DNA of 64,000 nucleotides from contig JAJEKV010000160.1 in the NCBI GenBank assembly GCA_021234155.1, forward strand, positions 1,095,196 to 1,159,195, given 5' to 3'. This document shows positions 33,866 through 45,058 of this stretch, piece after piece. Origin of the DNA: Isoetes taiwanensis. Its lineage: Eukaryota; Streptophyta; Lycopodiopsida; Isoetales; Isoetaceae. Under the pieces are notes generated by a model that had not been told where the DNA came from, made no database searches, and worked only from the letters and a program-made list of their open reading frames with translations. How positions within the stretch are numbered: position 1 is the first letter of the stretch; each line of letters opens with the position of its first letter. The position numbers and the translations under genes are program-made.

Positions 33866-34208
33866 GAGGGGACCTATGACACTTCTCTTTTATAAGAGAC
33901 ATACTAGGCTACAAAAAAGACTTGTCAAAAGAACTGGAGAATACAGAAGTAAAGACTTACACGGTCTACATTATACAAAATGGATAATTGTTCCAACAAA
34001 AAACATATCGGAGTAAAGGAGAAGATTATAACAAAAAACACACAAAACAAGGTAGTAAAAGCAGTAGAAATGACACGTAAAACAATATGAAAGGTAGACA
34101 ATACACGAGACACGCATACACGAGAAAATACACCGGTTGAAAACATCCTAGAAACCTAACAATAAAAGGGACACGTAAATCAATTACAAAACAAAACAGA
34201 TCAATTAC

Positions 34209-34333
34209 CCGAGGCGCTTTGTTGGATCAAAACTTTTCGCTTGTTCAGCAGCCTCCGGGCTTGGGATTTGTGCTTTTTGGGCTAAGCCCACCTCTACCGG
34301 CGCCTCGGCAGCGGCAGATCCTCTAGACGCCAT
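34209..34333 (-). CDS. C3 first exon
   Basis: ATG at 34333-34331, then MASRGSAAAEAPVEVGLAQK, an alanine/glutamate-rich N-terminus, ending at a GT donor. Too short to stand out as a frame. It is supported by the acceptor at 33712 and by the MASR start of C4. Confidence 0.6.
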
Positions 34334-35144
34334 AGAACGCGCAAGTGCGGATAGTATGAGATGGGGTTTTGGTTTAAACTTATATGTATCGCGTTCATAA
34401 TCTAGGGCGCCGATTTACAACCCAGAATTCAAATTAGCGTCCTTTTAAATTTATACCGCTTTAATTAACCGCCCCGATCCGCTCATTTACAAATTTAAAT
34501 TGTGTTTTTCTTTTTAGTGCAATTTCAAGATAACAATTAATTATTAATTTCAAGAAACGCATATGTGGCAATCTACTACCACCTAATCGGCCACCTACTA
34601 TCGAGAGCCCAAGATCATTCCTAGTATCGAAGGCCCAAGAACAATCGACTATCGAAGCCCAAGATCCGTTCGATCCCATTCGATCGATCGAGCCGCCTTC
34701 AATCCATTCGATCGAGCCGCCTTCAATTCCCATTCGATGTCTGCTGAACTATGGTGAATTCGAATGCATTCTCTTGTTCTCAATTTTTCGTCCTCTATTT
34801 TTTACAATGCATTACGGTTCTTTATCGTTGTGGGAGAAGAATGCTATCTTTAACAAAGAAACTTGAAGCCGAGTAGGATTGTGTAAAATCGAAGATTTGA
34901 ATCCAAGTTCTATGTGTCATGGTGTTCCTCTTGGAACAAGTTTCTGTAAGATTTCTATTCTAAACTGCAATTATGAAGATGAGGCTCTTCCAAGAAGACA
35001 TCCCGGTGGCATATACAACAGGAAAGCGTGGGCACATTTGTAGCATGGCCAAAAGAACGTCTGAAAAAGGTATGTATATTTGGATATTCAAAAAAAAAGA
35101 ATATATCATATCATCTGCGTGATGTTGTGAACTTTGTATTCTTT

Positions 35145-35238
35145 GATGCTCTTTAGCCAGTCATATCAACCCCATGAAACTACACATTAATGAAAATATG
35201 TAGTTTCTTGGGGTTGGTCATACTGGCTGGAGGGCATC
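35145..35238. ncRNA. Candidate miRNA-like hairpin in the E3 spacer
   Basis: Two 40-nt arms (35145-35184 and 35199-35238) around a 14-nt loop. Thirty-one Watson-Crick pairs, most other positions G-U, and a small internal bulge at arm positions 18-20. This is the size and pairing quality of a plant miRNA precursor, but a solo palindromic insertion would look the same. It lies upstream of C3, among the E3 palindromes but unrelated to them. Confidence 0.4.
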
Positions 35239-35310
35239 ACAGGATTCAATGTTTTCGACATTGCATATAAAAAAAAAATAAACTAATGACAGAAAAGTAT
35301 AGTGCAAAAT

Positions 35311-35975
35311 TGCGCCAGGCGCGAGTTTGTATTCATATTCCAAAAAAGTTATGTACATTTCTTCTTCTCCAAAAATGCGCCAGGCGCGAATTCTTTCTAT
35401 CTCTACAATATGTCAGACAGGCCCACTTCATCTGCCCAATCCCGCAAGAAGTCCCACCTGAACCACCCTGATATGACAGGATCCTCATCTTTCCTGAGGA
35501 TGTCGAGTCTCCAAACCAGAGTGTTGTATCGATCCCTGATACTATAAATCAAATCCTTGTACTTATTTGTTGGCATGAGCCTTACTAAGAGCATGAGGAG
35601 TCTGATATGTCCATAGATGCGATGGAAGTGTACCCATGGCCCCTGATACAGGCTGTCTAATGGATTCTCCAACTCTCTTTGAACGTTTTGAACAGCACAC
35701 TCAAGTAATATCTTGTACAGGGTCCAGAGTTGATGGTCGTCCAGGGAACTAGAACCAGCCAGTGTATTTGAACCAGCCAGTGTCCATGCATAAGGAAAAT
35801 CCATGGCACTAGAACGAGAGAGAGTAATTAGCACAGATCTATTTCACACGCGCCTGGCGCGATTTGTATAGAGCCGTATGAAATTGAAATGCCAAACTAA
35901 AAACGCGCCTGGCGCGATTTGATTAACCTAGTGGAAAACGTAACCCAAAAATAGAAATGCGCCAAGCGCGATTTC
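35311..35975. repeat. E3 palindromes, cluster 3 (spacer)
   Basis: Five good copies at about 35311-35328, 35372-35391, 35845-35866, 35900-35921 and 35955-35977 (TGCGCCAGGCGCGA and CGCGCCTGGCGCGA cores), on both sides of the frame at 35403-35834. Confidence 0.85.
35403..35834 (-). CDS. Unrecognised 143-residue frame, E3
   Basis: Clean frame with helical, aromatic-rich content (DDHQLWTLYKILLECAVQNV, HFHRIYGHIRLLMLLVRLMP, YNTLVWRLDILRKDEDPVIS) ending WADEVGLSDIL at a stop just beside palindrome copies. Direct repeat GSNTLAGS near the start. Same strand as C3 and upstream of its first exon, so a separate small gene or captured exon. Function unknown. Confidence 0.45.
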   Translation of the reverse strand: MLITLSRSSAMDFPYAWTLAGSNTLAGSSSLDDHQLWTLYKILLECAVQNVQRELENPLDSLYQGPWVHFHRIYGHIRLLMLLVRLMPTNKYKDLIYSIRDRYNTLVWRLDILRKDEDPVISGWFRWDFLRDWADEVGLSDIL

Positions 35976-36080
35976 TCCCATTCCAACATATTATTCTAAC
36001 AAAATGCATAATGCAGAATGCAGAATGCAGAATTCAAAATATAAAGCCAGTTAGAGCAGATCTTATATTATAATGTTATT

Positions 36081-36212
36081 GTGTAAGTGTTGGACCCAGC
36101 CCTAATTTGGGCGGCCCAGATTTGATCTTCGATTTGACGGTCGAGGGTGTAAGTGTTGGACCCAGCCCTAATTTGGGCGGCCCAGATTTGATCTTCGATT
36201 TGACGGTCGAGG
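36081..36212 (+). repeat. 66-bp tandem duplication
   Basis: Two copies (36081-36146, 36147-36212) of a unit containing AATTTGGGCGGCCCAGATTT, which is one base from the E4 palindrome AAATTGGGCGGCCCAATTT although it lies in E3. Confidence 0.85.
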
Positions 36213-36316
36213 TCAAGCCCTCGATCGGGGGTTTTGCTTCCTCCCCAATTCATTCCAATCCAGCAGCTTCGTCACGAATAGGAAGGACAATTTATCTCCA
36301 GATCGATGAAGGTGAT

Positions 36317-36598
36317 TTATTCCCCAGAGCTAAGCGGCCTGCTCTTCAAGCTCACACTCAAAGATGATTTAGTGCGAATAAGCAGATTTGGCGTTTGACT
36401 ATAGAAGTAGAGAAATGATCGAAAAAGTGGATCGCACATCAAGATCCCGCAAAGAACTTGATCTTGGGCTTCATTCTTTTTAGCATTATGGCCCGTGTCG
36501 ATTACCCTAAAAACTTTCTTTTCGTTTATGATTACCCGCAATTCATGCGAAGTCATCCAGACAGCTTCCAAGGATGAACTCCTTGCTAGGTCATCCAT
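36317..36598 (-). CDS. Unrecognised frame, possible exon
   Basis: MDDLARSSSLEAVWMTSHEL, VIINEKKVFRVIDTGHNAKK, LCGILMCDPLFRSFLYFYSQ. Coherent codon use, same strand as C3, no family recognised. Confidence 0.3.
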   Translation of the reverse strand: MDDLARSSSLEAVWMTSHELRVIINEKKVFRVIDTGHNAKKNEAQDQVLCGILMCDPLFRSFLYFYSQTPNLLIRTKSSLSVSLKSRPLSSGE

Positions 36599-36619
36599 CT
36601 CAAATACATGATTCTCGGG

Positions 36620-38620
36620 TTAAATAGCCATGTACAAGGTCGCAAGGCCTACACTCTTGGCCGAAGTTAGTAGCATCAAAAGCGGGACACCATTTGCTCT
36701 TGATTTTTATTATTTGTGGTATGCTTAAATGGTACGAGGAGATGGTCGTGGCATTTTAGAAAATATTTTTGTGCTTTTGGTGCTTTTGTTCATCATAAGT
36801 TATTGAGCCAATTCTTCAAGACATGCAAGGTATGGTTTCTTCGTCCCTTTGTTGTAATTTTGTTTTTTGAACTTCTCGTTATTTTAGAAGATGGTCGTGG
36901 TCCTAAGAATAATTGCTGGAGCAGATCGACACCGATATGGCATCCGCCATTGCAAAGAAGAGCTCGGTGTGGCAAGTAAGACCAAATACAATTTTTTAAA
37001 GTATCTACTTTTTCTCAGATTCCTTCATGGCCTACCTAAACGAGCCGTCATTGCATTAGGCAGTTTCAAGAATGTGAATGCAGGCCTTTTAAGAGAGGGT
37101 GCATTGCTAAAACTGTGTTTCCTTCTTGCACATGAATTTACAAGGTTAGCATTAAACTGGATTCTATTTTGCAATGGAGCTTCATGCAGTCGCGAGATCC
37201 GGATTATGGCGTAAGACGCCCTACATTGCAAAGTTTAAGGTGACCCAGATTTAACAATGTGTTGAGACAGCCAAGATTGATCCCGAAAAGAAGGCCCCGA
37301 ACCCTAGCTTTCCATGACGGATATGGCTCCCTCAAGCCTCTTATGGGTTAGGCCCAAAATTACATAATAAACTTCTCCATGATAATATCTAAACACCGCC
37401 GCTTTGGAAGCATAAGGCTAATATATTGTTGAAACATCCATGAAAGGAGCTTTGGCAGCTAGCATTTCGCCTATCCCCGTGATAATTAATGCCCGCAAAT
37501 TGTTGTAAAAAGTGTCATTGTGGAGTTAAAGAATGTACCATTTGCCGGACATTGGTATCATTATTTCTATCTGCAATATACCCCCCTCACAATCCACAAT
37601 TAGCTACTACATTCCTCCCTTTAAAGCAACTACATTCTTTCTGCATTGCTCGCCCTTTACTCTCCAGCTTTGTTTCTTCTTGGTTTCTCATATTTAACTT
37701 TTTCCTTCTCAATACTTATGCTCTTATTTGTTGTTTGCAGGATATAGGCACAATGGATGACAACACATGGACAGAGCCTTGCTATACAATACACACAAAC
37801 ACTACACATAACACTAACTCATCATTTCACATTTCCAGTTGCCTTAGTTGGTTCTTTTCCGACCGCTTTTGCAGCCCTCCTTTTTGCTTGCAGTCTCCTA
37901 TCATGCTTCACCATAGTAATGGCAAAGATTTATGGAGACAAAGGATCGAGTGGCCACCAGCCATCATGTGAAACAATCCCATAGCAATTCTTCCAATGAG
38001 TGTTTTGGATTGATTTGCAATATTCCTGCTTTGGACTTGCGTGATCTCTTCACATTTTGGGGCTGCTAGATTTCTACTATGGTGAATCTCCGAGAGCCTA
38101 CACAACATTCCCCTGGCCACGTCATGGTTGTGTCTAATTCTCTAGGCTATTTTAAGCGGTGCCATTGGTTCTTTGTCAATGGAATAATCAAGCATGGTTC
38201 CAATCCGGAATGATTGCCAAGCAACTTCTAACTGGCTCCTTGCGGTTATAGGTTTTATCAATTTCGTGGTGGCAGATTATACAGTCAATTATTCTCGCCT
38301 CCAAGGATCACAAGAAGACTCTTCAAGCTTTTGTCTAGATACCAACTCCAATATTAATGTATGTTTAAAACTCACTTTCTTTTTCCTTTTAAAGGTCCGC
38401 CAAGTAGATCGAGCTATGAAATCATGTGGAACGGGGCCATTAAATGAAGGCATCGCCACGTTCTTTATCTTTTCTATGTTTTGGAAGTGTTCTTTTAGTG
38501 CTTTTGTTATGTTACGTGAGGATCCCTTGACGACGCTTTTAAACCGAGGTCTACGAAACCTCTATATCTAAGGCACAACTTACAACTTGCCTAACAGAAT
38601 CGAAAAGAAATTCAAGATAA
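36620..38620. other. Exon-like fragments, unrecognised
   Basis: Plus-strand frames separated by T-rich, intron-like stretches (for example AGGTATG at 36828 and TTTTAG at 36889; a TTTGCAG at 37740). Parts read RIIAGADRHRYGIRHCKEEL, KRAVIALGSFKNVNAGLLRE and LLKLCFLLAHEFTRLALNWI. The pattern suits fragments of a host gene carried by a transposable element, possibly the Helitron that ends at 40425. I do not recognise the gene. Confidence 0.3.
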
Positions 38621-39009
38621 CTACTTGGAGCATGCTCGATAATATGCACTATATATGTGCAAATAAATATAGAGGTACTTGAAGGTACTCACTTGAATAT
38701 GAACATGGATTAAAGAAATGGAGATTCCAACTTGAATATGAATCAAAGAATAAGGATCCCTTTGAACATGGATTAAAGAAATAGGGACTTACATGTTTGT
38801 TTAATTTATGTTTGTTTTTGAGGTGCAAAATATTGGGATAAGGCACCACTGATCACAATTTGTTTAAATTGCTTTATGTGTGATTTTGTGATTGTGTATT
38901 TTGTAATTGTGCTACTTTGTGTAACTTATTGAAGATGAGTTGCTTTATAGACAACAAACTACTTAGTATGTACTATTATTTGTCATGTATTAGGGAATGG
39001 AAAGGGGGA

Positions 39010-39085
39010 GCCTCTTTCCAGTTTGGAAGGGGGGCCCCCCGACCGGCGGCAGCCGGGGGGGGTCCCTTCCAAACCGGAAAGGGGC
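39010..39085. repeat. GC-rich hairpin
   Basis: CCTCTTTCCAGTTTGGAAGG...GGGG(CC)CCCC then CCCTTCCAAACCGGAAAGGG: inverted arms of about 30 bp with a GC-rich centre. Strong secondary structure at the edge of the small element at 39105. Confidence 0.6.
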
Positions 39086-39104
39086 GACCCCCTTTCATTC
39101 CCCA

Positions 39105-39674
39105 ACAAAATGGAAGTTGGGGAAACCAATTTTGACGACGTTTTTTTCAATGGAGCTGGGCTATGGCACAGGGGTTCGCCCTCAGGTAACCAAGCAACGA
39201 AAAGATTGAAGCAGATATGAGCTCCAGCTCTGAAACCACCAGGATCTTTTCGCTTTGCTTTTCAAAGCTTCGATCCGCTTAATCCCCTTCTCGCTCGCAG
39301 AGCCCCATTCCGCTCTTCTTTTCAAAGCTTTGAAGGTTTTTTTTCAGAAGGGGAGCGCTACCAAGAGCTCGCTTTTTTCGTAAAGGGGAGCCCCCGGCTT
39401 TTCAAAACTCTCGCCTGTTTTATATCCGATAAGGAGCTGCCCGATCAAGATTGTATAGTTGCAGGATCGCAGTTATGTAGTTGCAAGATCGCGGTTACAG
39501 GAAAAAACAGGGGAAGATGAACAACCGGGAACAGGGGAGGGCGAACCTGTAAAACAGGTCAAATTTGCTGTTGCCGGAATGTTTGGACCCAACTTCCATT
39601 CCGTCGTGGAAAGATGCCAGGTGGCATCATGAGGTTGATCCTCAGACAAAATAGTGACCCCAACTTCCATTTTG
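39105..39674. mobile_element. ~570-bp inverted-repeat element (MITE-like)
   Basis: ACAAAATGGAAGTTGGGG at 39105-39122 is repeated inverted at 39657-39673 (one extra partial copy near 39590). Beyond a 2-bp difference the similarity continues (AC-A-TTTTG). No coding capacity. A target duplication was not found. Confidence 0.5.
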
Positions 39675-40397
39675 TGAATCTTCAAGTATCTAGATATAAC
39701 ATTCCATCACTATTACAAAACATGGGATAACATTCCAAGTCATAAATGGTGACTTGATTTTATCATTAACATATTTCCAACTTCGCCTAGGCAAACAATG
39801 CTCGAATTGAACCATAATATCCAAATGTAAGGCAACTTGGTTCTATATTAAGTGGTTTCCAACTTTTTCTAGGTAAACAAAGCTAGAAAAAATTGGACCA
39901 TAACATCCAAATGTAAGAGGACATTACACTTTGCTATAGTAATATCATAATAGTAGCCGCACTATAACATTGACATTATTAACGTTCAACTTCATAACAA
40001 TCCCACAGGATTCACATGTTATATTTCGACATTAGTGTTTCACCACAACATTTTGATACGATCTCTATGCATACTGAGGATGATAATTCCGGTTAATCAT
40101 TTACAATGTCCCACCATATGCCAAGCCTCATAAAGAGTGATACACTCTTACTATAGCCTCACCCCAAAACCTGCACAGATTAACACTTTACTCACACTCA
40201 GGCTTGCTATGAACAAGGATTATTTTGTTCTACTCAAAGCTCTCAAAGATAATGATGCAACATTATCTAACGTGAAGGAGCTAAGTTTCTTTTAAATGTT
40301 AAATCTTTGGATATTTTTGTTAAAATAAAAAGTTATAAAATTTGAATTATTACTGCAGACTTTTTGTGGTCAAAACATTTACACAATCCCAACTTAT
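39675..40397. other. AT-rich non-coding sequence in the E3 spacer
   Basis: No gene seen. It contains a diverged direct repeat (TTTCCAACTT(C/T)...AGG(C/T)AAACAA(T/A)GCT, near 39773 and 39859). Probably the interior of the Helitron that ends at 40425. Confidence 0.35.
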
Positions 40398-40425
40398 GCC
40401 CAGCAAGGCTGGGCACCCTTACTAG
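40398..40425 (+). mobile_element. Helitron H4 3' terminus
   Basis: A perfect 7-bp hairpin GCCCAGC-AAG-GCTGGGC (40398-40414), 7 nt, then CTAG (40422-40425) followed by T: a textbook Helitron 3' end, related to the ends at 18120 and 61154. Its 5' end lies to the left but was not identified. Confidence 0.75.
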
Positions 40426-40679
40426 TATATAATAATAATACTCCTTGTTTAGTTCAATATTTAGTTCATTGTTTTAGTTCATTATTTAGAACAGATAGAG
40501 GAAGAGCTAGTGAAGATCTGTGATCTATGATCTATGATCTAGATCATAGAGCAAGATCATAGATCAGATATGAAATAGAACAGATAGAGTAATATGATAT
40601 GATAGAGAACAGATATGATATGAAATAGAACTGATGCATGTAAAAGTAAATAACATGCTTTATGGAAAATAACTACTTT

Positions 40680-41330
40680 ATGTAAATAACAGTAAATACT
40701 AACCCGAGAAACCTTAAGAAGTGATTCGAGAAGCCTTAAGAAGCCGAGAAAAAGCAATAGCAGCTAATTTGGAGAAAAAGCAATAGCAGCCGAGAAGCTT
40801 TAACACAAAAAACCAAAGTTATTCAAAGTCAGAAAAGCCAAAAAAACCAGAAAACCTTGTATAGAGCCTACAAACCTTGTATAGAACCTTGTATTGAGCC
40901 GAAAAAGCATATAGAAGCCGAAAAGCATATAGAAGCCGAGTTTAAAGCAGAAAAGCAGAAAAGCCGAGTAGAAACCTTTTAGAAATAAAAACCTTTGAGC
41001 CGAAAAACCCTAAAGCGTAAGATTGTAGAAGCGTAAAAAACTCGAAAAGCGCCAGATAAAAAACAGATAAAAACAGATTGTAGAAGCCGAAAGCGCAGAT
41101 AAAAACAGATAAAAAGCAGATAGAAGCCGAGTTCAAAGCAGATAGACGCCGAGAAGCCGAGATTGAAGCAGAAGCCAAGTTTGAAGCGTATAATAGAAGC
41201 CGAGAAGCGATTGAAGCAAATAGAAGCCGAGAAGAAATTGGAAGCGTAAAGTTTAGAAATTGGAAGCGCCTGGAATGCCTGGAATTGGAAGCGAAAAGTG
41301 AGAGAGAAAAGTTCGAAAACGAATGCTAAC
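40680..41330. repeat. GAAGCCGAGAAAAGC-type low-complexity repeats
   Basis: About 600 bp of irregular AGAAGCCGAGAA, AAAAGCAGA and CATATAGAAGCC repeats upstream of T3. The reading frames here are repeat artefacts. Confidence 0.75.
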
Positions 41331-41394
41331 TTGAAATAATAACTGCTTTCAAAATTTCGTACCGCGCCATTATAACTTCCGCGAAAATTTATTG

Positions 41395-41650
41395 CACGGG
41401 TTAATTGTTTTAAGGACCGCGATTTTATCCCTTGTAATAACAATGTTAAATTTATTATAAGGGTTATTATAGGATACCAAGGTTATCCCTTGTAATAATA
41501 AGGTTAAATTTATTATAAGGGTTATTATAGGATACCAAGGTTATCCCTTTAATGGTTAAGTTAACCTTTTAAGCTTAACCCTCATAAGGGTTATCCCTTT
41601 TACAAGGTTAAAATTTATTACAAAGGTTATTATAGGATACAAGTTATAAG
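41395..41650. repeat. Tandem repeat before T3
   Basis: Three copies of a unit of about 70-90 bp (AAGGGTTATTATAGGATACC, AAGGTTATCCCTTGTAATAA), which contains inverted TTATTA(C)AAGGG / CCCTTGTAATAA arms. Probably near the T3 promoter or within its 5' leader. Confidence 0.7.
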
Positions 41651-41814
41651 GCTAATAAGTAGAGGGTTTTATTTATATATAATGTTGAGGAAAATAACTT
41701 GGGGAATCCCATTATATAAATAGAATGATCAAATAGAATAAGACATATGAGGCTTTCATTTATGAACATGTTATTGAGAGGTTATTTGGATATGCTAACT
41801 TACTATATATTTTT

Positions 41815-44808
41815 ATGCATTCTAGGTCAATGGCATGCAAAATGCTAAAAATAAAGCCCCTAATGATGCTGATCAAGGCAAGGAAAAATCCCCAACTAAT
41901 GAACATGATGGCCAAGGAAAGGAAAATACCTCAAATGATGTTCATGATGGCAAAGGAAAGGAAAAGACTCCAAATGATGTTGATGATGGCAAAGGAAAGG
42001 AAAAGGCCTCAAATGAAAAGGATGATGCCAAAGGAAAGGAAATTGTACTTTATACTGGGTCGATTGGAAAACAAAAGGTCAAGATCCCGCATGCATGCAA
42101 TGAGAGAGGCAAGAGGGAGAAGGGATTATTGTTCTAGCAGATCCTATCAATGCAAAGTTGAATGATGAAAGATTAGGGAGGACAGGTTAGGTGTGGCAAT
42201 CTCAAAATTATATGACAATTGGAAGGAAAAGGGTTCAGGCAAACAAGAATGCCTAGCTTGTGTGAAGCAACTAGAGGTTCCAACTATTGTTGCATGGCCT
42301 AGGGACAGTGATTCAACTGGAGGGGAACTACACGTTTCCTATAGATGTAGAACCATTGTCAACAATGTTCACACAGTGTAGCAAGAGGCCACTTCCAACT
42401 TTCAAACATTATCCCACCAAAAGATGCAAGTCAGATTATGATTGTTCTCCTGAAGCTATGATGAAGGTTAGAGGAGGTGAATGTTGTTGGGCTTCTTGTG
42501 TTAGAATGTTCACAATAGAGGAGTTGGTGGGAGCAAGAGCTACATATCAGGAACATAAGTGTGATAGCAGGAGGAATTTCATGTACACCATATTTGGCTA
42601 TGCAATTCAGGATGAAAGATCAAAGAAGAAAAGATTCCCATTGAATGGAAAGTGGATATGTTCAAAAGCATGGATGGCTATACATGGAATTCCAACCTCT
42701 TCTTGGCACAACTGGCAAAAGAGACATGAAAATGGTAGTAAAATTGCATTGCATGGGAACACTGGCCTGGTAAGGCCTACCTCAAGAACTATAGCTGCAA
42801 AGGAAATATTTGAAAGATATGTGGATTTCAATGCAGAAAACATGCCACATAAGAGTAAGAAGGATGAACAGGGTAGAGTTATTGTTGAAAAGAGATTGCC
42901 ATCCCATTGTACCCAGAAGAGCATATTAGAGGAAATAAATGCATTGCTTCGGGAACTTGGAGTGGCCTCTATATCCCAGCCCAGTTTTAGTAGGCTATGG
43001 AATAAGCATTTCAAGCATGTGACCATAGCAACTTCAAACAACTTTGCCAAGTGCAATTTATGTGCTAAGCTGAAGGAGACACTAGATAAGACTGTGCAAC
43101 CAAGTCTAAGGGCAAAGATAAGGGAACATATGAAGGACCATATGATGATCAACTATCATGTAGATCAACTTATTGGATGTGGAGGACCTTATCTGCAATG
43201 GAACCTAATAACTATCTATGTATTATACATGATAAAATGGACCAACAGAAGACTTGTCTTCCACAATTCAAGTACATTCCTAAGTCATGTGGAAGATCAT
43301 ACCCTTTGCAGATTTCAATGATCGGGGCAATATTGCATGGGCAGCCTCGCACCTATTATGGCCATTTCAGGTTTAGAGTTGTGGAGTGATGGTCCAGATT
43401 TTCACATTGGGAGTATCATGAGGTGTTTAAGAAACTATGAGAAGGGTTACAATGGTCACCACAGGATCCTACAACTAGCCAAAGGCACTACATAGTGCAT
43501 TGTTGGATGGAACCCCTAATAGTATTGAAAAGTTTAGCAAGGCAAGATTTAGGAGGAATGGACCTAATGAACATGTTGGAGCTTCAACATCTCGTGCTAA
43601 ACCTCGAGATCTGCCTTAAAGCTCCTCTTGCAACTAGATAATTGTGCTGGTCAAAATAAGAATAGGTGGATGTTTTCTTTCCTATCCTACTTAACAGCTG
43701 TGGGTATTTTTGAAAGAGTCAATTTGGGGTTCCTAATGCCCGGACATACTCATGAGGATGTGGATGCATTGTTTGGAAAATATAGTCATGTATTGAGACA
43801 CAGACAGCTACCAACTTTCCCGTGCTATTGGAAATATTTCATGGATGTACAAATCCATCTCCTATAGGATCTATCATAGAAGAAGTGCCCGATTGGAAGA
43901 GTTTTGTGGATGGTTATGCTCTCGACATGGAAGGTCATTCTAGACCTCTTCAATTCACTTTTTGGGTGAGAGAAGGGATTCCAATCATGCAATGGAAAAT
44001 GAGACCTTCAGAGGAGAAGTGGAGAGGTGGGGCAGAAATTTGGCGCAGGGATGCAAATGGCAAGCCTATGATACCCCCCCGTCAACCAAAAGCTCTAAAA
44101 CTAATCAAGAAGTCAAGCAATTGGGCTTGACTAAGGATGGCATCAATGACTACATCAAGCATTGGCAAACTAATTCAGGATGAGACTAATCGCATTGATA
44201 GATTATTGGAAGAAGGTGATCAACTTGTTGGATGAGGTAGACACATCCTCGTAACAATTTCTTTGGAAGGGTGGTTCCCTAAAAGTAAGTGGAAAACATT
44301 AGTCGGTGCCGACGAAGATGATGGTACCATTAGTAGCATTGTGAAGGCATATGCTCCTCCTCAACTGATAAACACTATGTTGGTCCTAAGAAGGATAGGC
44401 CAAAATATCTAGGCATGGATTGTTATGAACCTTCTAATCGACGGAGTGCCACCAATTTGTAGTAGTAAAACCAAAGCAGATCTAGAGACCTATCCAAAGG
44501 TGGTTGGGATGGACTATCTCAGATATTTGCAAAGAAGAAGGTGATGTTAACTTCAATAAGGTGCGCTGTGGAATGGTGGTGTCCAAAGACATCGCTTGAG
44601 TAATGTCACCGATAAAGAAAGATATTCAGATTGTTGGACAAAGAGGTGGAGGAGAAATCCTAGTGATCCTGATCTTTGGCTAGACATTGAAACCGTATTG
44701 TACTCATGGACTCCAAAAACTATTCCTAGTAAAACAGCGAGAGTTACAATACCTCAGGATGTAAGGAATAAGGTTCTCATATCCTTGGGGATGTTGGTGG
44801 AAAAATGA
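41815..44808 (+). CDS. T3: DUF7869-like transposase gene of E3, best-preserved copy (frame-broken)
   Basis: N-terminal tandem repeats (GKGKEKTPNDVDDGKGKEKA). Then LADPINAKLNDERLGR and LGVAISKLYDNW, then a 344-codon frame (42287-43321): a Cys motif GGECCWASCVRMFTIEEL, KWICSKAWMAIHGIPTSSWH (HTH-like), AENMPHKSKKDEQ, FAKCNLCAKLKETL (second CxxC). After a frame change come CIIHDKMDQQKTCLPQ (acidic motif 1, about 43220), LQLDNCAGQNKNRWMFSFLS (motif 2, about 43630) and GFLMPGHTHEDVDALFGKYS (motif 3, about 43730), then VPDWKSFVDGYALDMEGH and a C-terminal CWTKRWRRNPSDPDL / VTIPQDVRNKVLISL tail. Only a few frame breaks separate the pieces. The likely start follows an acceptor (TTCTAG) at about 41824. 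Confidence 0.72.
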
Positions 44809-45026
44809 TAAACAGTTACTATGTATCAATCACTTTTAATAAAAGTTGTGTACTACTTGAGTTTCATGATATATGATTTTGTAATTTGAAGTTAAGGTGT
44901 GAATTTATATTCCCGTGTGTGATTATATGTTAACGTCTATTCTAGTCTAAGGGCAACAAAGTTACTAAAAAAGTGAATTTAACAAAGTTACTAAAAAAGT
45001 GCAATATAAAATTTATCCCAAAATTA

Positions 45027-45058
45027 AGACATAATCCCAATTTAATTGAATGATGGTT
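45027..45058 (-). repeat. E3 right terminal inverted repeat
   Basis: Inverse of 28574-28605; followed by ACTT (45059-45062), the second target-duplication copy, and then the CT tract resumes. Confidence 0.88.

Larger units (their letters stand above)
29500..34333 (-). pseudogene. C3: ParB-like / methyltransferase-like / FCP1-like gene of E3
   Basis: The start is well defined: exon 1 (34333-34209) begins MASRGSAAAEAPVEVGLAQK and ends KRLG before GTAATT. The intron (34208-33712, ending TTTCAG) contains two palindrome copies. Exon 2 (33711-about 32740) encodes a basic stretch, the WYV block and the first half of the ParB-like domain. Then follow a ParB core remnant (about 32790-32600), the methyltransferase-like blocks (32024-31248 and 31205-30576), a linker (30579-30397) and an FCP1-like block (30110-29600). 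Exons 2 and 31205-30576 are long and clean, so selection may have acted recently on this copy. E4 also starts with MASR, supporting this start. Confidence 0.65.
28574..45058. mobile_element. E3: 16.5-kb element with TIRs and 4-bp TSD, inserted in the CT tract
   Basis: 32-bp perfect inverted ends at 28574-28605 and 45027-45058 start AACCATCATTCAATTAAATT. ACTT flanks both sides (28570-28573, 45059-45062), and the uninterrupted tract sequence occurs nearby, so the insertion site is proven by comparison. C3 (minus, start at 34333) reads toward the left end and T3 (plus, 41815-44808) toward the right, as in E1. The extra length over E1 and E4 comes from the 35-41.6 kb spacer, which contains a Helitron 3' end, a small inverted-repeat element, simple repeats and unrecognised exon-like frames. 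Confidence 0.85.
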
